From DATKMK01 sp035541895 (GTDB lineage: Bacteria > Desulfobacterota > Binatia > HRBIN30 > JACQVA1), in the NCBI GenBank assembly GCA_035541895.1, contig DATKMK010000049.1, positions 1-64,000 of the forward strand: a DNA stretch of 64,000 nucleotides. The letters run 5' to 3'. Positions 43,395 through 53,104 of the stretch are shown here, piece after piece (the first letter of the stretch is position 1; each line of letters begins with the position of its first letter). The notes beneath the pieces were generated by a model. The model was not told the DNA's origin. It worked only from the letters and a program-made list of their open reading frames with translations, and did not search any database. A program made the translations under genes and the position numbers.

Positions 43395-45158
43395 GTGTCG
43401 CGAACGAATCTTACACTCACCTATCCCGCGCTCGCCTCAGGTCCGGTGCGTTTCGCGGCCGAGGAATTGCGGCGCTATCTGACGCACATGACGGGCGCCG
43501 CGGTTGCGCTGCGGCCGAGCGACGGTCCGGCGAATACGCTGCGCCTCGGTTCAGCCGGCCTGCCGCCGCCGGGCGTTTGTCCCGACGCAGAGAGCTTTGT
43601 CGTCCAACCCAGTGCCGACGGCGCGATCGTCTGCGGCGGATCGCCACGAGCTCTGGTCCACGCGGTGTATGCTTTGTTGGAGCAACTCGGCTGCCGCTGG
43701 TCACTGCACGGCCGCGAGCACGAAACCGTGCCGAGACTCGCGCGACTGCCGGGGCTCAAGGCAATCCGAACCTCGCCGCGCTTTCGCGTGCGGGGGTACA
43801 GCGCCGACATCATGACCTGGCACTACGGCGACGCGGCGCAATTCAAGGAACATCTGACCGCCGACTACGAGTTCATCGATTGGATGGGGAAGAGCGGCGG
43901 CAATACGTATCTCTTCATTCGCCACCCATTCGACTCGCAGTTGACGATCCCCGAACTGTTACCGGAGTGTGCCCGGCGCGGCATCGACGTCGAATACGGG
44001 GGACACGTGATTCCGCTGCTCCTGCCGCGGGAGCTGTTCGCGACTCACCCCGAGTTCTTCCCGCAATCAGCCGACGGCGTGCGGAGCGAATTCGGCAACC
44101 TCTGCACCAGCAACACGGACGCGCTCCGCACGACGACGGAGAATGCGGTCCACTACGTGCGCGACTATCCTGAACTCCGCGGTCTTCACGTGTGGGGCGC
44201 CGATTTGTGGCAGGGCGGCTGGTGCCACTGTCGCTTGTGCCGCGATGTCACCGTGCAGGACCAGAGTCTGCGCTTGTGCAACGCGATAGCCGCCACGATT
44301 GCCGACCGCGGTGCCGAGCGACCGGTCTGCTACCTGGCGTATCACGACACCGTCGAACCCAATTTGGTCGGGCGCCCGCATCGCAACGTCTACGTGGAAT
44401 ACGCGCCGCGTGAGCGCTGCTACGGGCACGCGTTGAACGATGATGAGTGTCCGACGAATCGGCGCTATCGCCGGGCGCTGGAACGCTACGTCGAACTGTT
44501 CGAGGGCCGGGTGCGGATCTTCGAGTACTACGCCGACGCGATTCTGTTCTGCGGTTGCGCGGTGCCGCTCGGCGACGTGATCGCCGCCGATCTCGACTAC
44601 TACCACCGGCTCGGGATCACCGAGATCACCAACCTGCAATTCGGCAGCTTCAGTCTGTGGGCCTATCCGCTGAACATGCTGGCGTACGCGAATGCGACCG
44701 TGGGCCGCTGCGATGTCGGCGCGCTGCGCCAGCGCTATGCGCAGGAGTTCGGCGCACACGCGCGGCTGATCGCGTCGACGCTGGGTGAACTCGAAACCGC
44801 ACTGCGCCCGGTGGTGATCTACGGCGACATCCGTCGCCCGCCGAAACAGCCGGAACGGATTCGCGAGCTGCACCCACGCATCACCGGAGCGATCGAGCGT
44901 CTCGCGCAACTGAGCGACCAATTGGCGCCCGCGTCGGCCGATGCGGCGGTCGCGGCGCTGCAGGCGCTGATGCGATATACCCGTGCCGTGTTGGTCGGAG
45001 TCGAGCGAGAACTCGCGGGTGGCGCGGACGCCGGCGCGGCGTACGACGAAGCGATGGCGCTCATGCGCGCGGTGGATCGTCGCTTTACCGGTCTGTGGGG
45101 CGCGGTCAACCTCCCCGTCATTCATTCGTTCCATTCATCCGGCATGTTCGCCGCGTGA
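43395..45158 (+). CDS. DUF4838-type protein (glycoside-hydrolase-like)
   Basis: 587 residues from GTG 43395. The N-terminal ~125 residues form the alpha-glucuronidase-N-like domain (GPVRFAAEELRRYLTHMTGA ... LVHAVYALLEQLGCRW). A TIM-barrel-like DUF4838 domain follows with SPRFRVRGYSADIMTWHYGD, LHVWGADLWQGGWCHCRLCRDV and EYAPRERCYGHALNDDECPTNRRY. The C-terminal helices are typical. No signal peptide is evident. It follows the aminotransferase by 63 bp; a carbohydrate role is family-based. Confidence 0.78.
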   Translation: MSRTNLTLTYPALASGPVRFAAEELRRYLTHMTGAAVALRPSDGPANTLRLGSAGLPPPGVCPDAESFVVQPSADGAIVCGGSPRALVHAVYALLEQLGCRWSLHGREHETVPRLARLPGLKAIRTSPRFRVRGYSADIMTWHYGDAAQFKEHLTADYEFIDWMGKSGGNTYLFIRHPFDSQLTIPELLPECARRGIDVEYGGHVIPLLLPRELFATHPEFFPQSADGVRSEFGNLCTSNTDALRTTTENAVHYVRDYPELRGLHVWGADLWQGGWCHCRLCRDVTVQDQSLRLCNAIAATIADRGAERPVCYLAYHDTVEPNLVGRPHRNVYVEYAPRERCYGHALNDDECPTNRRYRRALERYVELFEGRVRIFEYYADAILFCGCAVPLGDVIAADLDYYHRLGITEITNLQFGSFSLWAYPLNMLAYANATVGRCDVGALRQRYAQEFGAHARLIASTLGELETALRPVVIYGDIRRPPKQPERIRELHPRITGAIERLAQLSDQLAPASADAAVAALQALMRYTRAVLVGVERELAGGADAGAAYDEAMALMRAVDRRFTGLWGAVNLPVIHSFHSSGMFAA

Positions 45159-45166
45159 GGGTGCCG

Positions 45167-46879
45167 ATGGGTCGCCGTATTCGCGTCATACTGATCCTGC
45201 TGTTGCTGCTGTCCGTCGTCGCGTTGTTCGCGCGCGCCTGGATCGTCGGTCCGCGCGTGAAACCGGGCAGCGTCCTGCTGGTCGACCTCAGCGGTGCGTA
45301 CGCTGAGGCACCGCCGGCCGACCTGGTCGGCCGCTGGCTGCGCCACCGCGAACCGACGTTGATTGAACTCATCACGATGCTGAAGAAGGCGGCCGCGGAC
45401 GAACGCATCAAGGGCGTCGTGCTGCACGTGACCCAGCTCGAGATCGGATGGGCGAAGGCACAGGAGATTCGCGACGCGATCGCGGCGTTCAAGCGCAGCG
45501 GCAAGCGCATCGTCAGCTATTTGGAGCAAGAGGTCGCTTCGGGAAACATCGACTACTACGTTGCGAGCGCTGCGGATCAGGTCTTCGTCCCGCCCGGTGG
45601 CAGTGCGCCGGTGACGGGCTTGCTCTCGCAGTTCTTCTTTCTCGGTGGCGTGTGGGAAAAACTCGACATCGACATGCAGGTCGAGAAAATCCGCGAGTAC
45701 AAGACCGCCGGCGACATGCTCGCCAACAAGAGCATGACCCCGGCCCATCGCGAGATGGCCAACTCGCTGCTCGACAGCATCAACGGTCAGTTCGTCGGTG
45801 GCATCGCCGCGGCGCGCGGACTCGATCCCAAGGCGGTGCAGACGATCATCGACGACACTCCGATGACGCCGGCGGCGCTGGCGTCGAGCGGCTTGACCGA
45901 TGGGGTGAAATTCCTCGACGAGCTGCGTGCGGATCTCGCGGGTCCACAGCAAGCGTTTCTCAAACAGGACGAGTATCAACCACCTGGTCGCGAGTGGCCT
46001 GGGTTGGATCAGCGACCGCGCCTGGCGGTGATCTACGCGGTCGGCCCGATTCACTCGGGCGAAGCAACCGGTGGCGTCGGCGGCGACTCAGTCGGATCCG
46101 AAACCCTGATCGACGCGTTCGACAAGGCCGCGGCCGATGACGGTGCGCGCGCAATTGTCTTCCGTGTCGACAGCCCGGGCGGCTCCGCGCTCGCGTCCGA
46201 TCTGATCTGGCGCGCGACGCAGCAGGCGCGACTCAAGAAGCCGGTGATCGTCTCGATGTCCGACGTCGCCGGATCGGGGGGGTATTACATCGCTGCGGGC
46301 GGAACCCGCATTGTCGCCGAGCCGGGTACGCTGACCGGATCGATCGGCGTGGTGATGGCGAAGCCCAACATTCGCGGCTTGCTGGCGAAGCTCGGCGTCG
46401 CCACCGAAAGCCTCACGCGCGGGAAGTTCGCCCGCCTCGAAGACACCACCAGCAGCCTCACGCCGCTGGAGCGAGCCAAGGTGGTTGCCGGGATGACGCA
46501 CATCTACGACGTCTTCGTTGATCGGGTCGCCGTCGGGCGTCAACTGACGCGCGAACGCGTGAACGAAATCGGACGCGGTCGCGTCTGGACCGGTGCACAG
46601 GCGAAGGAGAACGGTTTGGTTGACGAACTCGGCGGCTTCGCCCGCGCGATCGAGATCGCGAAGGAAAGCGTCGGTATTCCTGTCGAGCAAGACGTGCGAC
46701 TGGTCTTTTATCCGCAACGCAAGGGGACGCTCGAACGGCTCGCACAATACATCGATGCGCGCGCAGTGGTGAGCCTGCCGCCGGGATGGCAGCAGGCGTT
46801 GTTGGCGGCATTCCCCGCGTGGGATTTCCCGGACGGCGCGCTGCTCACGCTGATGAGCGAGCAGGTTCAGATCCGCTGA
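45167..46879 (+). CDS. sppA: Signal peptide peptidase SppA, 67K type
   Basis: 570 residues from ATG 45167, giving an N-terminal membrane anchor (RRIRVILILLLLLSVVALFARAWIV). Two S49 repeats are present, as in the long SppA type. The catalytic Lys is K179 in REYKTAGDMLANK in the first repeat and the Ser is S370 in MSDVAGSGGYYIAAGG in the second. SppA degrades cleaved signal peptides in the inner membrane. It follows the DUF4838 gene by 8 bp. Confidence 0.92.
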   Translation: MGRRIRVILILLLLLSVVALFARAWIVGPRVKPGSVLLVDLSGAYAEAPPADLVGRWLRHREPTLIELITMLKKAAADERIKGVVLHVTQLEIGWAKAQEIRDAIAAFKRSGKRIVSYLEQEVASGNIDYYVASAADQVFVPPGGSAPVTGLLSQFFFLGGVWEKLDIDMQVEKIREYKTAGDMLANKSMTPAHREMANSLLDSINGQFVGGIAAARGLDPKAVQTIIDDTPMTPAALASSGLTDGVKFLDELRADLAGPQQAFLKQDEYQPPGREWPGLDQRPRLAVIYAVGPIHSGEATGGVGGDSVGSETLIDAFDKAAADDGARAIVFRVDSPGGSALASDLIWRATQQARLKKPVIVSMSDVAGSGGYYIAAGGTRIVAEPGTLTGSIGVVMAKPNIRGLLAKLGVATESLTRGKFARLEDTTSSLTPLERAKVVAGMTHIYDVFVDRVAVGRQLTRERVNEIGRGRVWTGAQAKENGLVDELGGFARAIEIAKESVGIPVEQDVRLVFYPQRKGTLERLAQYIDARAVVSLPPGWQQALLAAFPAWDFPDGALLTLMSEQVQIR

Positions 46880-46880
46880 G

Positions 46881-47855
46881 CTACGGCACCAGCAGCACCT
46901 TGCCGGTGCTGCGGCGAGACGCGATTTCATCCAGCGCGACGGCGGCGTCTTCGAGCTTGTGCGTCGACGACACCACTGGACGAATCGCGCCGCGGGCGTA
47001 CAACTCGAAGAGTGCGACCATCGCCAGCGGGATGCGCTCCGGCTCGTGCTGGCGATACGCACCCCAGTGCAGCCCGACGACCGAAATGTTCTTCAGCAAG
47101 ATCCGATTGACCTGAATCGTCGGGATGCGGCCGGAGGCGAAGCCGATCACCAGCAGGCGGCCGCCGAACGCGATGCACTTGGTCGACAGGTCGAAGATGT
47201 CGCCGCCGACCGGGTCGTAGATGACGTCGGCGCCGCGGCCGCCGGTTGCGGTCTTGACGTGTTCGACCCAATCGGGCGTGCGGTAGTCGTAGGCGTGATC
47301 GGCGCCGCTTTGGCGCGCGATCTCCAGCTTGCTCGGAGAACTCGCGGTCGCCAGCACCCGGGCACCGAGCGCGCGCCCGATCTGCACCGCGGCCAGGCCG
47401 ACACCGCCGGCCGCCGCATGTACCAGCAGCGTTTCGCCCGCCCGAAGGCCGGCGCGGTACACCAACCCGAAGTACGACGTCTGGTAGACGATGCCGAACG
47501 CCGCGCCGTGCTCGAACGGCATTGCATCCGGCATGCGCACGGTGGCGACCGCCGGCGCCACGGCGACGCTGGCGAAGCCGCCCCATCCCAGCATCGCGAA
47601 CACGCGATCGCCGACCTTGACGCTGTCGACGCCGGGGCCGATCGAGCGGACGACGCCGGCAACTTCGCCGCCGGGCGAAAACGGCAGGGGTGGGCGAACC
47701 TGATATTTGCCCTGTGCCATCAGGATGTCGAAGAAGTTGCATCCGATGGCGCGCACGTCGATGGCCACTTGGCCCGGCCCCGGCTCCGGATCGGGCAGTG
47801 CGGTCAGCCGCATATCTTTGGGCTCACACCAATCGTTGACCACCATCGCGCGCAT
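46881..47855 (-). CDS. Medium-chain dehydrogenase/reductase (quinone-oxidoreductase-like)
   Basis: 324 residues. The MDR catalytic domain (RAIGCNFFDILMAQGKYQVRPPLPFSPGGEVAGVV) lacks zinc-binding Cys/His ligands, as in NADPH:quinone oxidoreductases. The cofactor motif is LVHAAAGGVGLAAVQIGRALGARVLATASS. VYDPVGGDIFD-type sequence follows. It lies 31 bp after an acyl-CoA dehydrogenase on the same strand and may be cotranscribed with it. Confidence 0.9.
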   Translation of the reverse strand: MRAMVVNDWCEPKDMRLTALPDPEPGPGQVAIDVRAIGCNFFDILMAQGKYQVRPPLPFSPGGEVAGVVRSIGPGVDSVKVGDRVFAMLGWGGFASVAVAPAVATVRMPDAMPFEHGAAFGIVYQTSYFGLVYRAGLRAGETLLVHAAAGGVGLAAVQIGRALGARVLATASSPSKLEIARQSGADHAYDYRTPDWVEHVKTATGGRGADVIYDPVGGDIFDLSTKCIAFGGRLLVIGFASGRIPTIQVNRILLKNISVVGLHWGAYRQHEPERIPLAMVALFELYARGAIRPVVSSTHKLEDAAVALDEIASRRSTGKVLLVP

Positions 47856-47886
47856 CGCGGACCCGCCTTGTCCTGGGGTGTCGGCT

Positions 47887-49038
47887 CTAAATCTTGTGCC
47901 GCTGCACCAATTGCCGCGCGATCACCAGGCGCTGGATTTCGTTCGTGCCTTCGCCGATGATCATCAACGGCGCGTCGCGGTAGAAGCGTTCGATCGGAAA
48001 CTCTTCGGTGTACCCGTAGCCGCCCAGCACCCGCATGGCTTCGGTGGACACTTCGAGGCAGGTCTCGGAGGCGAACAACTTCGCCATGCCGGCTTCGACG
48101 TCGCAGCGTTCGCCGCGGTCCTTCTTTTCCGCAGCGCTGTAGGTGAGCAAGCGCGCGGCTTGAATCTTCGTTGCCATGTCGGCGAGCTTGAGTTGAATCG
48201 CCTGATGCTCGCAGATCGGCTTTCCAAACGTCTCGCGCTGCTGCGCGTAGCGAATGGCTTGTTCGAACGCGGCTTGCGCCACCCCGACGGCCCGTGCGGC
48301 GATGTTGATGCGGCCGACTTCGAGCCCGCTCATGACGTGAATGAAGCCTTGTCCTTCGACGCCGCCGATCAGGTTCGAGGCCGGCACGGCGTAGTCTTCG
48401 AAATTGACTTCGCAGGTCTCGATGCCCTTGTAGCCGAGCTTGTGAATGTCGCGGCTGACCGTGAGGCCCGGCCCCTTCTCGCCGATGAACATGCTGATGC
48501 CTTTGTAGGGCGGGTCGGCAGTCGGATCGGTCTTGGCCGCGATCGCGTAGAGCGTGCCGTAGCGGGCGTTGGTGATGAACATCTTGCTGCCGTTGATGCT
48601 GTACACGTCGCCCGTGCGCTTCGCGGTGGTGCGGATGCGTTGCACGTCGCTGCCGGCGTGCGGCTCGGTGAGGCAAAGCGCGCCGTGGTGCTCGCCGCGG
48701 GCCATCGCCGGCAGGTAGCGCTGCTTCTGCTCCGGCGTCCCGTGGGTGCGGATCTGATACGCGAGCATGAGGTGGGTGTTGAGCACCCCGCTGAGGCTCA
48801 TCCATCCCTTGCACAGCTCCTCCACCACCATCGCGTACGTGGTCACGTCGAGTTCGAGGCCGCCATATTCTTGCGGGATCGTCGCGCCGAACAGTCCCAG
48901 TTCCTTGAGCTTGGCGACCAGAGCGTGCGGGTATTCGTTGCGATGCTCCAACTCGCTGGCGACCGGCAACACCTCGCGCTCGACGAATCGGCGTATCGTA
49001 ACGAGCAGTTCTTCGCGGACTTCGACCGGGGTACTCAA
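47887..49038 (-). CDS. Acyl-CoA dehydrogenase
   Basis: 383 residues starting TTG 49038 with GGAGG 6 nt upstream. FAD/acyl-CoA landmarks: LCLTEPHAGSDVQRIRTTAKR and FITNARYGTLYAIAAKTD. The catalytic Glu is in GEGTNEIQRLVIARQLV near the C-terminus. The length and motifs fit short/medium-chain enzymes. It is on the same strand just upstream of the MDR oxidoreductase; chain-length preference is not apparent. Confidence 0.93.
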   Translation of the reverse strand: MSTPVEVREELLVTIRRFVEREVLPVASELEHRNEYPHALVAKLKELGLFGATIPQEYGGLELDVTTYAMVVEELCKGWMSLSGVLNTHLMLAYQIRTHGTPEQKQRYLPAMARGEHHGALCLTEPHAGSDVQRIRTTAKRTGDVYSINGSKMFITNARYGTLYAIAAKTDPTADPPYKGISMFIGEKGPGLTVSRDIHKLGYKGIETCEVNFEDYAVPASNLIGGVEGQGFIHVMSGLEVGRINIAARAVGVAQAAFEQAIRYAQQRETFGKPICEHQAIQLKLADMATKIQAARLLTYSAAEKKDRGERCDVEAGMAKLFASETCLEVSTEAMRVLGGYGYTEEFPIERFYRDAPLMIIGEGTNEIQRLVIARQLVQRHKI

Positions 49039-49159
49039 GGGGTTCCTCCTACAATCGGCAGTGCGCCGTATGTTTCACTTTCACCGTGTTCGCGCAAGAT
49101 TCCCGGCGGAGCGCGAAGGCGCAAACGGCCGCCGCTTGATGCCACCGGTTGAGCCCGAT

Positions 49160-51421
49160 ATGTCGCGCAGCATGCGCACGACCACGTCGCTCGCCGGCGT
49201 CGCGCTGATCGGCTTGGCGCTGGGGGCGCGGCTAGTCCGCGCTGACGACGCGACACCCAGTGTCGGCACCGAGGTATTTACCGGCCGCGACGAGGGACGG
49301 CACGCGCGCGAGAAGCCGGCGACTCCGGCGACCTCATATTGGCGGATCGAAGCCTTTCTGCGCGTACCCGAAGCCCGCGGCGGCACGCGCGTGCAGATGC
49401 TGTTGCCGATTTCCGATGTGCACCAAGAGATCATCACGCGACGAATTCGGGCCGACGGATGGTTGTTCGGCGAGTTGCCGCAAGGCGACAATCTCCTCGG
49501 ACGCTGGACGCTCGCACAAGCCAGCACAAGTCCGCTGGAGCTCGGCTATGAGATCACCGTCAAGGCGAGCGACGTGGAGCGACCGATTCCACACGGACCG
49601 TTTGCCGCGTTCGTTGCGCCCGCCGATGCGCAGGCGGATCTGGCACCATCTCGTTTGATTCAAAGCGCCGAGCCGGAGATCCGCCGGCGTGCCCGCGAGA
49701 TCGTCAAGGATGCGCAGACTGTTGACGCCGTCGCGTGGGCCTTGTTTCAGTACACTGCGGCGTTCATCAAGGCCGGCAGCGGCGAGCCGCATGCCGACGC
49801 GCTGACCGTCTTGCGAGAGGAACGCGGCAGCAGCACCGGTAAGGCGCGCTTGCTCGCCGCCTTGCTGCGCGCCGTCGGCATTCCGGCTCGCATCGTCGGT
49901 GGTCTCAAGCTCGAAGACGCCACCAAGAAGCGGGCGACGACCTCGTGGGTAGAGGCGCGTCTGGGCGCGGATGCCACTGGTTGGGTGCCCCTCGATCCCG
50001 GCGGCGGCTACTTCGGCTGGCTGCCGAATCAGTACTTGGCTCTCTATCGCGGCGATCTGCCGCTGATCGTGCACAGCCCAGAGCTGCAGCTCGAATACGA
50101 ATTCCTCGTGCATCAAGCGACTCGCGAATCCGCCGCCGGCGGCGGCGAACCGCCGCGCGTCGGGCATCCGCCGAGCCGCGCGGAGTCACTGGCCGGCGAG
50201 CGCGTCCGGACCAGCGCCAGCTACGTCGAGCGTCCAGTCGCGTCGGTGGTCGTGATCGTCGATCAAAGCGTTCCGCCCGCGATCAGCGATCGCATGCTGC
50301 AAGAGGCGCAGGGCGACGAGATCAACATCGTCCTGCTGCAAGCGCGCTTCGAGTCGCGCTACTTCCGCGAGCTGTACTTGCAGCGTTTGGTCAACAACAA
50401 CTTGGATCTCATCCGCAAAGCCCATCTGCTGCTGGTCGCCACCGGCGACGATGCCGGGTTGTACGCGCTGCTGACGTTGGGTGAGAAGGGCGTGCCGATG
50501 CGAGACACGCGCGTGATCATCGCGGGCGACTTTCTGCGGCCGGTCGGCGCGGTCATCGGGCTGGTGTTGCAGCGTTTGCTCGATCCCGGTGAGATCGTGT
50601 TGATCAACCGGCCGGGAAATTTGCTCGGGCTGTGGGAGATGGCGCGCGCCAACCTGATCAACGGCGTGCCAATGATCGAGGAAGCGCGCAAGTGGGACGT
50701 CAAGCCGCTGGTGCTGGGCTACGATGCCGTCGAACAGATCAGTTGGTGGCGTCGCCAAGTCGTCGCCGCGTGGGCGCGCGCTGTGCAAGCCCAGGTGCCG
50801 CTGCAGGCGCTGAATCTGATTCTGATCCTGCCGATCATCGCGGCGATCATCGTGATCGCTCGAACGCTGATCGGCCTCGAAACGTTCGGCACGTTCTCGC
50901 CGGTGATCGTGTCGTTGGCGTTTCTCACCACCGGCCTGCGGTGGGGCGCGGCGATCTTTGCGGTCATCGTCGGCCTAGGGGCATTCGTGCGCGTCGCGCT
51001 GCAACGCTTGCGATTGCAGTTGGTGTCGCGCCTGGCGATTTTGATTGGAGTGGTGGCGGGCATCATGGCCGGACTCACCGTGGTCGGCGCCTCGTTCGGG
51101 ATCGGCGCGCTGATGAACGTCAGCATCTTTCCGATGGTGATCATGTCGAACGTGATCGAGAACTTCACCTCGTCGCAAGCCGAGTTCGGCACGCGCGAAG
51201 CCGCGCGCCTGACGGTCAATACGCTGCTGCTGGCGTCGGTGTGCTACCTCGCGGTGGAAGCCACGGGCCTGCAGTCGGTGGTGTTGGTGTTCCCCGAGGT
51301 ACTGATCGGCGCGATCGCCGTCGACGTTGCGCTCGGCAAATGGCGCGGCCTGCGCCTGCTCGAATACTTCCGCTTCTTCGATCTCACGCGCCGCACGGAG
51401 CGCCCGTGGAACCCGCGCTGA
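49160..51421 (+). CDS. Inactive transglutaminase-like domain fused to a multi-helix membrane domain
   Basis: 753 residues from ATG 49160 with signal-like MRTTTSLAGVALIGLALGARLV. A transglutaminase-like domain at about 150-330 keeps the frame (TGKARLLAALLRAVGIPARIVGG ... TTSWVEARLGADATGWVPLDPGG), but the catalytic Cys position is Ser/Thr and the His before W is Thr, so it should be inactive. A middle domain (VVVIVDQSVPPAISDRMLQEAQGD) follows. The C-terminal half has several helices (LILILPIIAAIIVIARTLIGL onward). This matches the family of inactive transglutaminase fused to membrane helices. It overlaps the ATP-grasp gene by 16 bp. Confidence 0.82.
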   Translation: MSRSMRTTTSLAGVALIGLALGARLVRADDATPSVGTEVFTGRDEGRHAREKPATPATSYWRIEAFLRVPEARGGTRVQMLLPISDVHQEIITRRIRADGWLFGELPQGDNLLGRWTLAQASTSPLELGYEITVKASDVERPIPHGPFAAFVAPADAQADLAPSRLIQSAEPEIRRRAREIVKDAQTVDAVAWALFQYTAAFIKAGSGEPHADALTVLREERGSSTGKARLLAALLRAVGIPARIVGGLKLEDATKKRATTSWVEARLGADATGWVPLDPGGGYFGWLPNQYLALYRGDLPLIVHSPELQLEYEFLVHQATRESAAGGGEPPRVGHPPSRAESLAGERVRTSASYVERPVASVVVIVDQSVPPAISDRMLQEAQGDEINIVLLQARFESRYFRELYLQRLVNNNLDLIRKAHLLLVATGDDAGLYALLTLGEKGVPMRDTRVIIAGDFLRPVGAVIGLVLQRLLDPGEIVLINRPGNLLGLWEMARANLINGVPMIEEARKWDVKPLVLGYDAVEQISWWRRQVVAAWARAVQAQVPLQALNLILILPIIAAIIVIARTLIGLETFGTFSPVIVSLAFLTTGLRWGAAIFAVIVGLGAFVRVALQRLRLQLVSRLAILIGVVAGIMAGLTVVGASFGIGALMNVSIFPMVIMSNVIENFTSSQAEFGTREAARLTVNTLLLASVCYLAVEATGLQSVVLVFPEVLIGAIAVDVALGKWRGLRLLEYFRFFDLTRRTERPWNPR

Positions 51422-52380
51422 TCGCGCGGCTGCGCTGGCTGCGCCGGAACGTGCTCGGCATCAATCGGCGCAATCAAGAGCTGGTGCTCCGCTACAATTC
51501 GCCGTCGCTCATCGCGGTGGTCGATCACAAAGCGCGCACCAAAGAGGCGTTGGCGCAGCGCGGCCTTGCGGTGCCGCCGACCTACGCGCGCTGCGCACGG
51601 ACGGCGCAGCTCGGTGACTTCTACGCGGAGTGTGCGCGCCGGGCCGAATTCGTCCTGAAACCGGCGCGCGGCGCCGGGGGCGAAGGGATCGTGGTGATCG
51701 CCGGACGCGACGGCGATCGCTTCGTCAAGCTCAGCGGCGCACGCCTCACGCCACGCGACCTGCTCGCGCACGCCGCCGACATCCTCGGGGGCGCATTCTC
51801 GCTTAGTCAGACCCATGACGAGGTGCTGATCGAGCAGCGCCTGACGACCGATCCCGCGCTGACGCCGTACTGTCCCGGCGGTGTCGCCGATCTGCGAGTG
51901 CTCCTGCTCCACGGTGTGCCGTTGATGGCGATGCTGCGGCTGCCGACTGCGGCGTCGCAGGGGCGCGCCAACTTGCATGTCGGCGGCATCGGTGTCGGAC
52001 TGCACTTGGCCACCGGCGCCGCGCGCTTCGCGATCTGCCGTGACCGGCCGCTGACACACCATCCCGATACCCGGCACCCGCTGCGCGAGATCCGCGTGCC
52101 GCACTGGCATGAGGCGCTGCGGTTGGCGGCGCGTGCCTACGATGCGATCCCCCTCGGTTTGCTCGGCGTCGACATCGTGCTGGCGGATCCACACGGACCG
52201 GTGATTCTGGAGTTGAATGCGCGTCCGGGCTTGAGTATTCAGTTGGCCAATCGACGTGGGTTGCGGCCGCTGGTGCGCAATTTGTTGCTGCGCACTCCGG
52301 CGTCCTCGGGTACAATCGCGGCCGACGCGCGGGTAGCGCTCGGCGTGGAGTTGAGTGAGCAGGAGGACGAGTTGCGATGA
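51406..52380 (+). CDS. ATP-grasp ligase-like protein (alpha-L-glutamate ligase-like)
   Basis: 324 residues from GTG 51406. ATP-grasp features are FVLKPARGAGGEGIVVIAG, VLIEQRLTTDPALTPYCPGGVADLRVLL and GVDIVLADPHGPVILELNARPG with the metal ligands in the last. Its start lies inside the upstream gene, and its stop overlaps the start of the L,D-transpeptidase. Relatives beside the same membrane protein are annotated as RimK/alpha-L-glutamate-ligase-like. The probable acceptor is envelope-related, which is inference. Confidence 0.85.
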   Translation: MEPALIARLRWLRRNVLGINRRNQELVLRYNSPSLIAVVDHKARTKEALAQRGLAVPPTYARCARTAQLGDFYAECARRAEFVLKPARGAGGEGIVVIAGRDGDRFVKLSGARLTPRDLLAHAADILGGAFSLSQTHDEVLIEQRLTTDPALTPYCPGGVADLRVLLLHGVPLMAMLRLPTAASQGRANLHVGGIGVGLHLATGAARFAICRDRPLTHHPDTRHPLREIRVPHWHEALRLAARAYDAIPLGLLGVDIVLADPHGPVILELNARPGLSIQLANRRGLRPLVRNLLLRTPASSGTIAADARVALGVELSEQEDELR

Positions 52381-52958
52381 GGTCGAGGGGGGATCGTTAT
52401 CTGCGGTATGGCATGACGGCGTTGGGGTTGCTCGCGATGGCCGCATCACACGCGGTCGCCGGATCTGGGCGGGGTCAGCGCGAGGAGAGCCCGACCTTGG
52501 AGGTGTGGAAGGCGAGGCGCGAGATGTGGCTCAAGCAAAACGGCCACGTCGTGCGCAAGTTCCGCATCTCGCTCGGCAGTGAACCGGGTGCGAGCAAATC
52601 CCATCAGGGCGACGGCCGGACGCCGGTGGGCACGTACTACGTCTCCGACAAGCGCGCCAATAGCCCGTTTCACCGCTTCCTCGGCATCAGCTACCCCAAC
52701 ATCGACGATGCCGAGCGCGGGTTCTCCGAGCACTTGATCAGCGCCGACCAGTGGGCCGATATCTTGTACGCGAACCTCCAGCACTTGCCGCCGCCGTCGC
52801 ATACGCCGCTCGGTGGCCGCGTCGGTATTCACGGCTTTGGTGGACGCAAGGCCGCCGGCATCGACTGGACGGCCGGCTGCATCGCCGTCAGCGACGAGGA
52901 TATCGACTATCTTTTCCGTATGGTGCCGGTCGGCGCGCCGGTACGGATCCATGATTGA
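52377..52958 (+). CDS. L,D-transpeptidase (YkuD family)
   Basis: 193 residues with signal peptide (LRYGMTALGLLAMAASHAVA). The YkuD catalytic core has His 152 in RVGIHGFGG and Cys 168 in DWTAGCIAVSD; the usual Arg after GCI is Ala, a mild deviation. The middle shows SHQGDGRTPVGTYYVSDKRANSPFHRFLGISYPN. It forms peptidoglycan L,D cross-links or attaches proteins. The ATGA overlap with the ATP-grasp gene ties it to that operon. Confidence 0.9.
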   Translation: MRSRGDRYLRYGMTALGLLAMAASHAVAGSGRGQREESPTLEVWKARREMWLKQNGHVVRKFRISLGSEPGASKSHQGDGRTPVGTYYVSDKRANSPFHRFLGISYPNIDDAERGFSEHLISADQWADILYANLQHLPPPSHTPLGGRVGIHGFGGRKAAGIDWTAGCIAVSDEDIDYLFRMVPVGAPVRIHD

Positions 52959-52973
52959 GGGCGCTGATCGCGA

Positions 52974-53021
52974 ATCGCGTATCGCCAGAGGTTTGGAGAT
53001 CGGCGATCTGCGATACGCGAT
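52974..53021. repeat. Inverted repeat between the L,D-transpeptidase and the next gene
   Basis: ATCGCGTATCGC (52974-52985) and GCGATACGCGAT (53010-53021) form a perfect 12-bp inverted repeat with a 24-nt loop. The right arm includes the 13-mer ATACGCGATATGC at 53013-53025, also at 23100-23112. It could be a terminator-like or dispersed palindrome; no T-run follows. Confidence 0.5.
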
Positions 53022-53104
53022 ATGCGTCCGCTGATTCCACGACACTGGAAGTTGCTCGCGCTGCACGCGTATGCGTGCTAGCGCTCGTTCGCGGAGGCAC
53101 TACC

